Source: an uncultured Collinsella sp. (lineage in GTDB: Bacteria > Actinomycetota > Coriobacteriia > Coriobacteriales > Coriobacteriaceae). From it: DNA of 27,710 nt. Positions within the stretch are counted from its first letter, which is position 1. Each line of letters opens with the position of its first letter. A model generated the notes under the pieces. It searched no databases. It saw nothing but the letters and a program-made list of their open reading frames with translations, and had not been told where the DNA came from. Where the stretch lies: contig CABUGI010000015.1 of NCBI GenBank assembly GCA_902491055.1, forward strand, positions 1 through 27,710, given 5' to 3'. Made by a program: the position numbers and the translations under genes. Positions 1 to 5,846 of this stretch are shown one piece after another.

Positions 1-772
1 GGCCATAGGAAAAGGCGTCGACAAGCTTTTGCTCGCCTACGTACTCCTCGATATGGCCGCCGAGCTGCCCTTGAATACGCTGCTGTGTCGTAAAGCTTTT
101 GTTGGAAAGCTTGGCAATAGCACCAGCTGCAAAAATGGAAAGCGGCGTGACGAGTACCACCACGAGCGTCATGGTCAGGTTAATGGAGAGCATAAACGCG
201 AGCGTGCCCACGATGGTGATAACGCCGGTGAAGAGCTGCGTGAAGCCCTGCAGCAGACCGTCGCCCACCTGGTCGACGTCGTTGACCACACGGCTCATAA
301 GGTCGCCGTGAGCATGGCTGTCGATAAAGCTGAGCGGCATACGGCTGAGCTTATCGCTCGCCTCCACGCGCATGTCGCGCACCGTTTCGTAGGACAGGCG
401 GTTAACGCAATAGCCCTGTAGCCACTGGAAGGCCGCGGCCCCCACCACGACGAGCGCGAGTTTGGTAACAAGCGGCAGCAGCGCGTCGAAGTCCACCTGC
501 CCGGCGGCGACGATAAGGTCGATGCCCTCGCCGATGAGAATGGGCGTATAGAGTTGCAAAATCACCGAGACGGCGGCACTCACAAACGACGCTACAAACG
601 AAATGCGATGCGGGCGAACATAGCCCAGCAGGCGGCGGGTCACCGCACCCACGGGATAGCGCTCGGGATCGCCGGGCTGGCGCGGACCGTCGCCCAGGTC
701 GTTGAGGTTATCGTTACCGGACACGCTGGCCGTCATCGTGGCGACCGAACCGGAGGAAGTGTACGGATTCAT
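1..772 (-). CDS. ABC exporter half-transporter, N-terminal part (cut by window edge)
   Basis: The 257 visible codons start at an ATG at 772 and run off the window at position 1, so only the N-terminal half of the membrane domain is seen and the ATPase domain lies outside. The protein begins MNPYTSSGSVATM, followed by a soluble stretch of about 45 residues and then hydrophobic helices typical of the ABC_membrane (type IV exporter) fold. It also has the usual intracellular-loop pattern around SFIDSHAHGDLMSRVVNDVD. The start directly abuts the TAA stop of the upstream ABC gene (TAAATG, no spacer), with AAGGAGGG inside the upstream 3' end as ribosome site, so the two are co-transcribed and probably translationally coupled. 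The upstream gene has a degenerate ATPase site, so this gene is expected to encode the catalytically competent partner of a heterodimer. That is inference, because its NBD cannot be seen. Substrate unknown. Confidence 0.9.
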   Translation of the reverse strand, partial: MNPYTSSGSVATMTASVSGNDNLNDLGDGPRQPGDPERYPVGAVTRRLLGYVRPHRISFVASFVSAAVSVILQLYTPILIGEGIDLIVAAGQVDFDALLPLVTKLALVVVGAAAFQWLQGYCVNRLSYETVRDMRVEASDKLSRMPLSFIDSHAHGDLMSRVVNDVDQVGDGLLQGFTQLFTGVITIVGTLAFMLSINLTMTLVVVLVTPLSIFAAGAIAKLSNKSFTTQQRIQGQLGGHIEEYVGEQKLVDAFSYG

Positions 773-2626
773 TTAGCAGCCCTCCTTTGCGCAGACAGAT
801 GCGGGGACGGTCGGAGCGGACGCGGGCGTCGTGCTCCCCTGCTGGCCCTCGAGTTCCTCGCGGCGCAGCTGCGACTGGCAAATCTCGCGATAGAGCTGGC
901 AGGTCGTGTACAGCTCGTCATGCGTGCCCAGGCCCGCAACCGAGCCGTGGTCGAGTACGCAGATCATGTCGGCGTCGCGCACGGTCGAGACGCGCTGGCT
1001 CACAATGACGGTCGTGAGCGGCAGCCCGCCCTCGACGGCACCGCGCACGCTGCGCTCGCGAATGGCATGGCGAAGCGCCGCGTCGGTCTTAAAGTCGAGC
1101 GCCGACGCGGAGTCGTCCATGATCAGAACCTGCGGCGAGCCCACCAGGGCACGCGCGATGGTCAGGCGCTGGCGTTGGCCACCGCTGAAGTTCTTACCGC
1201 CCGCCTCGACCGGGGCATCGAGCCCCTGCGGCTTGTTGCGCACGAACTCGCTCGCTTGCGCCATATCGAGCGCTGCCCAGAGCTCCTCGTCGGTCGCCGA
1301 CTCGTCACGCCAGGTCAGGTTGCTGCGGATTGTGCCGCTCACCAGCGATGCGCGCTGCGGAACGGTCGCGACCACATGGCGCAGCTGATCGAGCGGCCAG
1401 GTGCGCACGTCGGCGCCCATCACGCTCACGCTGCCGGTGCTCGCATCGTACAGGCGCGGGATGAGCGAGACGAGCGTGGACTTGCCGCTGCCCGTGCCGC
1501 CGATAATGCCGAGCGTTTTGCCCAGCGGCAGCTCCAGGGTCACGTCATTGACGGCGTTGGCGGCGCCCGCGCCAAAGGAGAAGCTCGTATGGCTCAAGCT
1601 CAGCGCGGAGACCGGGGCGTCGACGTCCGTCGCGGGTGCCTGGGGCAGTGCGACCGGCTCGTTATCCTCGTCAGCGATGCTCGGCACGCAATTGAGCACC
1701 TCGTTGATGCGCGACGCGCTGGCGCTCGCCTTGGTAAAGACCACGACCAGGTTGGCGACGTACACGATGGAGGTGAGCGTCTGCGTCATGTAGTTGACAA
1801 ACGCCATGACCTGGCCCTGCGTGAGCTCGCCCACATTCACCTGGATGCCGCCCACCCACAGGATGGCGCACACGCCCAGGTTCATCACCAAAAACGTGAC
1901 GGGGTTGAGAATCGACGAGAGCTTGCCCACCGCGATGGCAGTATTGGCCTGGTCGTCGGCGGCCTGCGCAAAGCGCTCGCGCTCGTGGTCCTCACGCACA
2001 AAGGCGCGAACAACGCGGGCGCCCGAAAGCCCCTCGCGGCAGATAAGCGCGATGCGGTCGAGCTTTGCCTGCAGCTGCCTGTAATACGGGATACAGCGCG
2101 CCATGACAAACCAAAACACCAGGCCGATAGCGGGCGTGCAGATCAAGAAGATCATGCCGAGCTTAAGGTCGATGGCAAGGGCCGCGCACATAGAGCCCAC
2201 CGCCAAGAAGGGCCAGCGGATGAGCATGCGTACGCCCAGCGCCACAGCGAGCTGCACCTGGTTGACGTCGTTGGTGATGCGGGTGATAAGCGACGGCGTG
2301 CCAAAGCGGTCGAGTTCGGCATAGCTCAACTTGTTGATGTGCTGGTAGAGCGCACCGCGGATATCGGTGCCCATGCCCTGCGAGGTGAGCGCCGCCATCT
2401 TTTGGCAGACGAGCGTAAACGAGATGCCGATCACAGCCATGGCGCCAAGTACCATGCCGTAGTGGATAACGGCGTTGACATCGTGTGCGCCAATACCCTT
2501 ATCGATCATCTGGGCAATCACCAGCGGCGTCAGCAGGTCAAAGATCACTTCGATCAGCTTACACGCAGGGCCAATCACCATATACCGGCGAAACTTACCA
2601 CCAAAACGCCTGAGCAGCTCAATCAT
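773..2626 (-). CDS. ABC exporter half-transporter with degenerate catalytic site (heterodimer subunit)
   Basis: A 617-aa half-transporter with a six-helix membrane domain (about 1-310) and an ATPase domain (about 340-580). Walker A is GGTGSGKS (376-383), the Q-loop is VPQRASL, and the signature SGGQ is at 481-484. Walker B reads LIMDD, so Asp505 stands where the catalytic Glu should be. The switch region reads VSQRVST, with Gln544 in place of the H-loop His. In the TM287/288, BmrCD and LmrCD families this pattern marks the non-hydrolysing subunit of a heterodimeric exporter, and the abutting downstream gene is the natural partner. I chose the ATG at 2626 (MIELLRRF) because AGGGAG lies 9 nt upstream and the family normally begins this way. 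An in-frame ATG at 2659 would add 11 residues but lacks a clear ribosome site. The C-terminus carries a loose tail of about 30 residues rich in Ser, Thr, Ala and Pro. Substrate unknown; a drug, lipid or peptide is possible. Confidence 0.93.
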   Translation of the reverse strand: MIELLRRFGGKFRRYMVIGPACKLIEVIFDLLTPLVIAQMIDKGIGAHDVNAVIHYGMVLGAMAVIGISFTLVCQKMAALTSQGMGTDIRGALYQHINKLSYAELDRFGTPSLITRITNDVNQVQLAVALGVRMLIRWPFLAVGSMCAALAIDLKLGMIFLICTPAIGLVFWFVMARCIPYYRQLQAKLDRIALICREGLSGARVVRAFVREDHERERFAQAADDQANTAIAVGKLSSILNPVTFLVMNLGVCAILWVGGIQVNVGELTQGQVMAFVNYMTQTLTSIVYVANLVVVFTKASASASRINEVLNCVPSIADEDNEPVALPQAPATDVDAPVSALSLSHTSFSFGAGAANAVNDVTLELPLGKTLGIIGGTGSGKSTLVSLIPRLYDASTGSVSVMGADVRTWPLDQLRHVVATVPQRASLVSGTIRSNLTWRDESATDEELWAALDMAQASEFVRNKPQGLDAPVEAGGKNFSGGQRQRLTIARALVGSPQVLIMDDSASALDFKTDAALRHAIRERSVRGAVEGGLPLTTVIVSQRVSTVRDADMICVLDHGSVAGLGTHDELYTTCQLYREICQSQLRREELEGQQGSTTPASAPTVPASVCAKEGC

Positions 2627-2775
2627 GTATAGGCGCTCCCTATCATCATTCACACTCAATCCGAATCATGATAGTACGGTGAGCCCAAAAGAAGCGTAAA
2701 CAACTCGTCATTTCTAATGGGATTCGGTTTCCAAAGAAGCGGAGAGGCGCGCACCCAGCCAGTGTCGGGTCGACC

Positions 2776-2806
2776 ACTTGGTATACTTGCATTAGTGCTA
2801 CCAAGT
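2776..2806. promoter_or_regulatory. Putative promoter and operator-like inverted repeat before the surface-protein pair
   Basis: ACTTGGTA (2776-2783) and TACCAAGT (2799-2806) form a perfect 8-bp inverted repeat around a 15-nt centre. TATACT (2782-2787), a good -10 hexamer for the plus strand, overlaps the left arm. I find no convincing -35 at the correct distance. The arrangement suggests a repressor site over the core promoter of the downstream gene starting at 2838, but the -10 assignment is only moderately supported. Confidence 0.4.
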
Positions 2807-2812
2807 TAGTCG

Positions 2813-2875
2813 CCGACCCTTGAAATGAGGTGCCGAGATGAACGACATTCTCGCAAGAAGAGCAAGACGAGCAAC
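2813..2875 (+). repeat. Direct repeat, copy 1 (leader and signal-peptide start of surface-protein genes)
   Basis: A 63-nt block is identical to 3909-3971. It covers the leader, the ribosome site (TGAGGTG) and the first 12-13 codons of both tandem surface-protein genes. It shows that the second gene arose by duplication of the first, including its untranslated leader, or that the ends have been homogenised since. Confidence 0.9.
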
Positions 2876-3905
2876 TGTGGGCATCGCCCTTTCCGCGGCA
2901 CTTGTCGCGGGAATCGCCCCCGTAACGGCGATCGCTGCAGAAACCAGCGCCCCCACCGGTGCGGCCGTTTCGCAGACGAGCGCCGCCAACGGCAATTCGG
3001 GCGCCCCGCAGACAGAAGACGCGGCCGCCGCAAAAGAAAAAGCGTATGCAGCCATGCAGGAAGCGCTCAAAAACCTCGAGGCCGCAAAAAACGCCGCAAG
3101 TCCCGAGAAAATTGCGAGATTCAATGATGACATTACCCGTTTTCAAGAGTACCGCGAAAAGATGGCGGCGCAAGCCGCCGAAGGGAGGGAACTCCTTCCC
3201 ACCATGCAAGCGGACATCGATGCTGCCCAAGCCAAATACGACGGGGCCATCAACCGGGTAAGCGAGCTCCAGGCAGAATTAGAGAAGAAACATGAGATGC
3301 TTAAGACACTCGAAGCACTCGGCTACGAGGAGTTTGTCGAAACTGTTAAACAGCAAATAAAGCAGTTGCACAGTGAGATCATATCGGCAAAAACGCACGT
3401 AAACTATTGCGAAACGGAGCTCCGCGAGTTCCAGTACCGCCTCAGAAGAGAGGAAAGACGAGTTAATGACTGTGAACGTGCTGTAGAGAAATATAAAGCC
3501 GATATCGACCGGTTCACAGCCTGGCGAGATGCGCTCCTCGACAATTTGAAAAAAGCGCAAGCGGCCTATGACGACGCCTGCAAGGCATACGAAGAGGCGA
3601 AAGCCGCGGCAGACAAGGCCACCTCGCCCGAGATAGCGAAACCGACCGAGACGACGCCCCCCTCCGGCTCAACGCAACCCGCCGAGGCGACACCGCCCGT
3701 TGCCTCACCTGCAACCGGCAAAGACGCCCTACCAAGCTCCACCAAGCAGGCGAACTCGAGCAGCGGCAAGCAAGCGAATACGACCGCCGGCAAGCTCGCA
3801 AACACAGGCGACACAACGCCGAGCGCAATCGCACTAGCAGGAATCGCCGCCATGGGACTCGGAATAACCGCCACAGCCACCCGCCGCATCAAGAACTCAA
3901 AATAG
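2838..3905 (+). CDS. Secreted coiled-coil surface protein with LANTG sorting signal (paralogue 1)
   Basis: A 355-aa predicted wall-anchored protein. Residues 1-34 form a signal peptide (basic start with RRARRA, hydrophobic core, cleavage near AIAA/ETS). Residues about 65-262 are a Lys/Glu/Ala-rich, strongly heptad-like coiled coil. Residues about 263-318 are a Thr/Pro/Ser-rich spacer. LANTG at 320-324 is followed by a hydrophobic stretch and a basic tail (TRRIKNSK), which is the layout of a sortase substrate. The LAxTG variant is the one known for class E sortases of Actinobacteria; no sortase gene is in the window. The start is set by TGAGGTG upstream of the ATG. The next gene is a close paralogue 28 bp downstream that repeats this gene's leader. 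Function unknown; adhesion or a spaced display stalk are possible. Two Cys residues (191, 212) lie in the coiled coil. I do not recognise a specific family. Confidence 0.85.
   Translation: MNDILARRARRATVGIALSAALVAGIAPVTAIAAETSAPTGAAVSQTSAANGNSGAPQTEDAAAAKEKAYAAMQEALKNLEAAKNAASPEKIARFNDDITRFQEYREKMAAQAAEGRELLPTMQADIDAAQAKYDGAINRVSELQAELEKKHEMLKTLEALGYEEFVETVKQQIKQLHSEIISAKTHVNYCETELREFQYRLRREERRVNDCERAVEKYKADIDRFTAWRDALLDNLKKAQAAYDDACKAYEEAKAAADKATSPEIAKPTETTPPSGSTQPAEATPPVASPATGKDALPSSTKQANSSSGKQANTTAGKLANTGDTTPSAIALAGIAAMGLGITATATRRIKNSK
3771..3849 (+). repeat. Direct repeat, 3' block copy 1 (sorting-signal region)
   Basis: A 79-nt stretch is identical to 4807-4885 in the neighbouring paralogue. 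It encodes the end of the spacer, the LANTG motif and the start of the membrane-spanning tail. With the identical 5' block it shows that the two genes share conserved ends around divergent middles. Confidence 0.85.
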
Positions 3906-3908
3906 CCT

Positions 3909-3971
3909 CCGACCCTTGAAATGAGGTGCCGAGATGAACGACATTCTCGCAAGAAGAGCAAGACGAGCAAC
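3909..3971 (+). repeat. Direct repeat, copy 2 (leader and signal-peptide start)
   Basis: Identical to 2813-2875. It begins 4 nt after the TAG stop of paralogue 1 and carries the ribosome site and start of paralogue 2. Confidence 0.9.
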
Positions 3972-4941
3972 CATGGGCATCGCCCTTTCCGTGGCACTTG
4001 CCGCGGGAATTGTCCCCGCAACGGCGATCGCGGCAGAAACCAGCTCCCCCATCGATGCAGCTGCCTTGCAGACAGCGACCGCGAACTCGAGCGAAACCGC
4101 GACCACCGAAAAAGATAAAGCGTATGCAGCCATGCAGGAAGCGCTCAAAAACCTCGAAGCCGCAAAAGACGCCGCAAGTCCCGAGAAACTTGCGGAAATC
4201 GATGATGACATTGCCGCATTTCAAGAACTCTACGACATGGTGGTGGCGGAAGCCGCCAAATGGAGGGTACCCCTTCCCGCCATGCAAGCGAACGTCGATG
4301 CAGCCCAAGCCAAATACGACGAGGCCCACAACCGGGTAAGCGAGCTTCAGGCAGAATTAAAAAAGGCATACGACAACGGAGATTACGCAGCTGCTCAACA
4401 GTTGCGTTCGGAGATCATGTCGGCAGAAAGGCAAGAAAAATCTTGCAAATCGGACCTTGACAGCTATCGGCGTAGGCTCGAGATCCAGGAAGGACAGGTT
4501 GAGCATTTCGAAAGTGCGGCGGAGGAAGCCAAAGCCCACATCGACGAGGACATAGCCAAGCGAAATGCGCTCCTTAGCGATTTGGAAAAGGCGCAAGCGG
4601 CCTATGACGACGCCTGCAAGGCATACGAAGAGGCAAAGGCCGCGGCAGACAAGGCCGCCTCGCCCGAGATAACGCAACCCACCGAGACGACGCCTCCCTC
4701 CGGCTCGACGCAACCGGCCGAGACGGCACAGCCCGCCAGTTCGCCCGCGACCGGCAAAGACGCCGCACCGAGCTCCTCCAAGCAGGCGAACACGGGCAAC
4801 GGCAAACAAGCGAATACGACCGCCGGCAAGCTCGCAAACACAGGCGACACAACGCCGAGCGCAATCGCACTAGCAGGAATCGCCGTCGCAGGACTCGGAA
4901 TAACCGCCACAGCCACACGCCGCCTCAAGAACTCAAAATAG
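3934..4941 (+). CDS. Secreted coiled-coil surface protein with LANTG sorting signal (paralogue 2)
   Basis: A 335-aa paralogue of the preceding gene with the same architecture: signal peptide (1-34), heptad-rich coiled coil (about 50-240), Thr/Pro/Ser-rich spacer, LANTG at 300-304, hydrophobic helix and basic tail (TRRLKNSK). The first 35 residues and the last 100 or so are nearly identical to paralogue 1. The middle of the coiled coil (about residues 80-225) has diverged strongly and differs in length, including a stretch KKAYDNGDYAAAQQLRSEI absent from the neighbour. It is probably co-transcribed with paralogue 1, since only 28 bp separate them and the repeated leader has no obvious promoter of its own. 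The transcript ends at the terminator at 4985-5037. Likely wall-anchored. Function unknown; the same alternatives apply as for paralogue 1. Confidence 0.85.
   Translation: MNDILARRARRATMGIALSVALAAGIVPATAIAAETSSPIDAAALQTATANSSETATTEKDKAYAAMQEALKNLEAAKDAASPEKLAEIDDDIAAFQELYDMVVAEAAKWRVPLPAMQANVDAAQAKYDEAHNRVSELQAELKKAYDNGDYAAAQQLRSEIMSAERQEKSCKSDLDSYRRRLEIQEGQVEHFESAAEEAKAHIDEDIAKRNALLSDLEKAQAAYDDACKAYEEAKAAADKAASPEITQPTETTPPSGSTQPAETAQPASSPATGKDAAPSSSKQANTGNGKQANTTAGKLANTGDTTPSAIALAGIAVAGLGITATATRRLKNSK
4807..4885 (+). repeat. Direct repeat, 3' block copy 2 (sorting-signal region)
   Basis: Identical to 3771-3849; see that entry. Homology continues with a few mismatches to the end of both genes. 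Confidence 0.85.
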
Positions 4942-4984
4942 CCGCCAGAGCATATCGTTCCCACCAATCTTCAAGCCCATAGAC

Positions 4985-5037
4985 AAAAGAGGCCCGTTTC
5001 CCCAACCAAACCCAGGGAAACGGTCCTCTTTTCTTAC
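4985..5037 (+). terminator. Rho-independent terminator of the surface-protein operon
   Basis: Arms 4985-5002 (AAAAGAGGCCCGTTTCCC) and 5015-5032 (GGGAAACGGTCCTCTTTT) pair with one mismatch, followed by TTCTT. The A-run on the left arm means it could also stop minus-strand transcription. Confidence 0.85.
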
Positions 5038-5175
5038 TTGTAAAAACAGATGGTAATGCCGCCGTCTCTTGAAGCGCGCAACTATCAATGCCCAGGCAAC
5101 GCCAACAAGCAGCACAAAACACGGGATTCAATTCTTCAGATAAATGCGCCTTTACGGGTGATTTTTGGACGACGG

Positions 5176-5270
5176 GGCCCGGCCGGCGGCGAGGTGTTTG
5201 GTAGTCGAGCGATCCCGCAGGCGAAGCCGAGGACCAGCGAGACACCAAATACCTCGCCGCCGGCCGGGCC
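5176..5270. repeat. Long inverted repeat downstream of the SRP RNA gene
   Basis: Arms 5176-5202 and 5244-5270 are 27 nt each and complementary at 26 positions, around a 41-nt loop. The arms are very GC-rich (start GGCCCGGCCGGCGGCGAGG). No T-run follows, so it is not a standard terminator. It lies just beyond the 3' end of the SRP RNA on the minus strand. Function unknown; it may be a mobile palindromic element or an RNA-stabilising structure. Confidence 0.8.
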
Positions 5271-5283
5271 ATGTCGCGGCACC

Positions 5284-5290
5284 AAAAAAC
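5284..5290 (-). terminator. Terminal U-run of the SRP RNA
   Basis: On the minus strand, six T residues directly follow GGCG, whose complement CGCC is at the 5' end of the SRP transcript. The long SRP stem with this T-run therefore seems to serve as its own intrinsic terminator. Confidence 0.6.
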
Positions 5291-5294
5291 GCCC

Positions 5295-5397
5295 GTGCGC
5301 TCGATGGATTCGGATGCCCGACAGAGGCTCCTTATGGCTGCTTCCTTCCGGACCTGACCAGATTCGGAACATGTCGTCATCCGAACCCATCGAACAC
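5295..5397 (-). ncRNA. ffs: Signal recognition particle RNA (bacterial 4.5S type)
   Basis: The minus strand contains GGTCAGGTCCGGAAGGAAGC followed by AGCC. This is the diagnostic SRP domain IV hairpin, including the GGAAGGAAGC tetraloop region and the asymmetric loop bound by Ffh. Flanking sequences pair as a long rod: GGTTCGGATG (5' side, 5379-5388) with CATCCGAATCC (5306-5316), then TCGATGG with CCATCGA further out. The pairing can continue to CGCC (5402-5405) with GGCG next to the T-run at 5284-5289, so the primary transcript may be about 120 nt. It is the short, Alu-less form usual in Actinobacteria. It works with Ffh in co-translational targeting to the membrane. The exact ends are inferred from pairing. 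Confidence 0.93.
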
Positions 5398-5413
5398 GCT
5401 AGGCGCTCGGTAT

Positions 5414-5442
5414 ATCTTACCTGCTCCCGCCCGCCAGAGCAA
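5414..5442 (-). promoter_or_regulatory. Promoter of the SRP RNA gene
   Basis: On the minus strand, -35 TTGCTC (5437-5442), a 17-nt spacer and -10 TAAGAT (5414-5419) would start transcription near 5407. That is just ahead of the CGCC that closes the SRP stem. Confidence 0.65.
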
Positions 5443-5540
5443 GGTAGCTAATTTGGGACGGAGCTTTTTTGACTACTTTTGCAGCCCGATTGCCAGAGCA
5501 GCCAATGAGTAGTCAAAATAGTCCCATCCCAAAATGACCG
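5443..5540. repeat. Two head-to-head palindromic repeat units with GGGAC-type cores
   Basis: The first unit (about 5443-5478) contains a 24-nt core GCTAATTTGGGACGGAGC plus six T (5447-5470). This core recurs with one mismatch on the minus strand at 18415-18438. The second unit (about 5507-5540) is a similar sequence inverted (core GGGATGGGAC on the minus strand). The inner ends TTTTGACTACT and AGTAGTCAAAA pair perfectly (11 bp) and the homology extends to about 27 bp with mismatches. The pair resembles a bacterial interspersed mosaic (REP/BIME-like) element. It lies just upstream of the SRP promoter. Confidence 0.7.
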
Positions 5541-5567
5541 GCTTGGTGCCGCACCACAGAAAGGGCC

Positions 5568-5697
5568 CATCTACTACGTTTAGGCCGCAGGGGTCAACCA
5601 TAGCCGGCTTTTTCGAAAATCGGCAAGCTTTCTACCTGCGGTTTTGTTTTTGCAAATTCCGGGATGGTCGAAGGTGGCCGGTTTAACGTAGTAGATG
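5568..5697. repeat. Large hairpin-forming inverted repeat
   Basis: CATCTACTACGTT (5568-5580) and AACGTAGTAGATG (5685-5697) are perfect 13-bp complementary arms, with weaker pairing just inside (GGCCG against CCGG). The 104-nt interior includes T-rich segments. No gene is visible in it. It belongs to a chain of inverted repeats in the interval 5443-5829. Confidence 0.65.
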
Positions 5698-5764
5698 GTC
5701 GCATTTCGTGGCAAACGGTCCGACCCAAGGCACAAGGCGGCCAGCCTCGGATGGCCATTCTGAT

Positions 5765-5829
5765 GTTGCGGTGGAATAGTTCCTGTTTTTGCTGCCTGAG
5801 TCGCCAAACAGGAACTATTCCACCGCAAC
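5765..5829. repeat. Perfect 24-bp inverted repeat after the tadA-glycerate kinase gene
   Basis: Arms 5765-5788 and 5806-5829 are exact reverse complements (24 nt; left arm starts GTTGCGGTGGAATAGTTCC) around a 17-nt loop. It lies 17 nt beyond the stop codon of the minus-strand fusion gene, so it would form a very stable 3' UTR hairpin. It lacks a proper T-run, so it may protect or weakly terminate the mRNA, or be a mobile palindrome. Confidence 0.85.
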
Positions 5830-5846
5830 TTATAGGGAGATGGGTT

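Noticed and set aside
554..2632. Long plus-strand frame (692 codons) opposite the ABC gene
   Set aside because: An Arg/His/Ala-rich antisense shadow of GC-rich coding sequence; the minus strand has clear ABC motifs.
4933..5115. 60-codon minus-strand frame starting MLLVGVAWALIVARFKRRR
   Set aside because: The start looks like a membrane helix, but the frame runs through the surface-operon terminator and lacks a ribosome site; possibly the decayed end of a membrane protein.
5443..5829. CRISPR array in the repeat-rich non-coding strip
   Set aside because: The repeats are inverted pairs of differing sequence, not regularly spaced direct repeats, and no cas genes are near.
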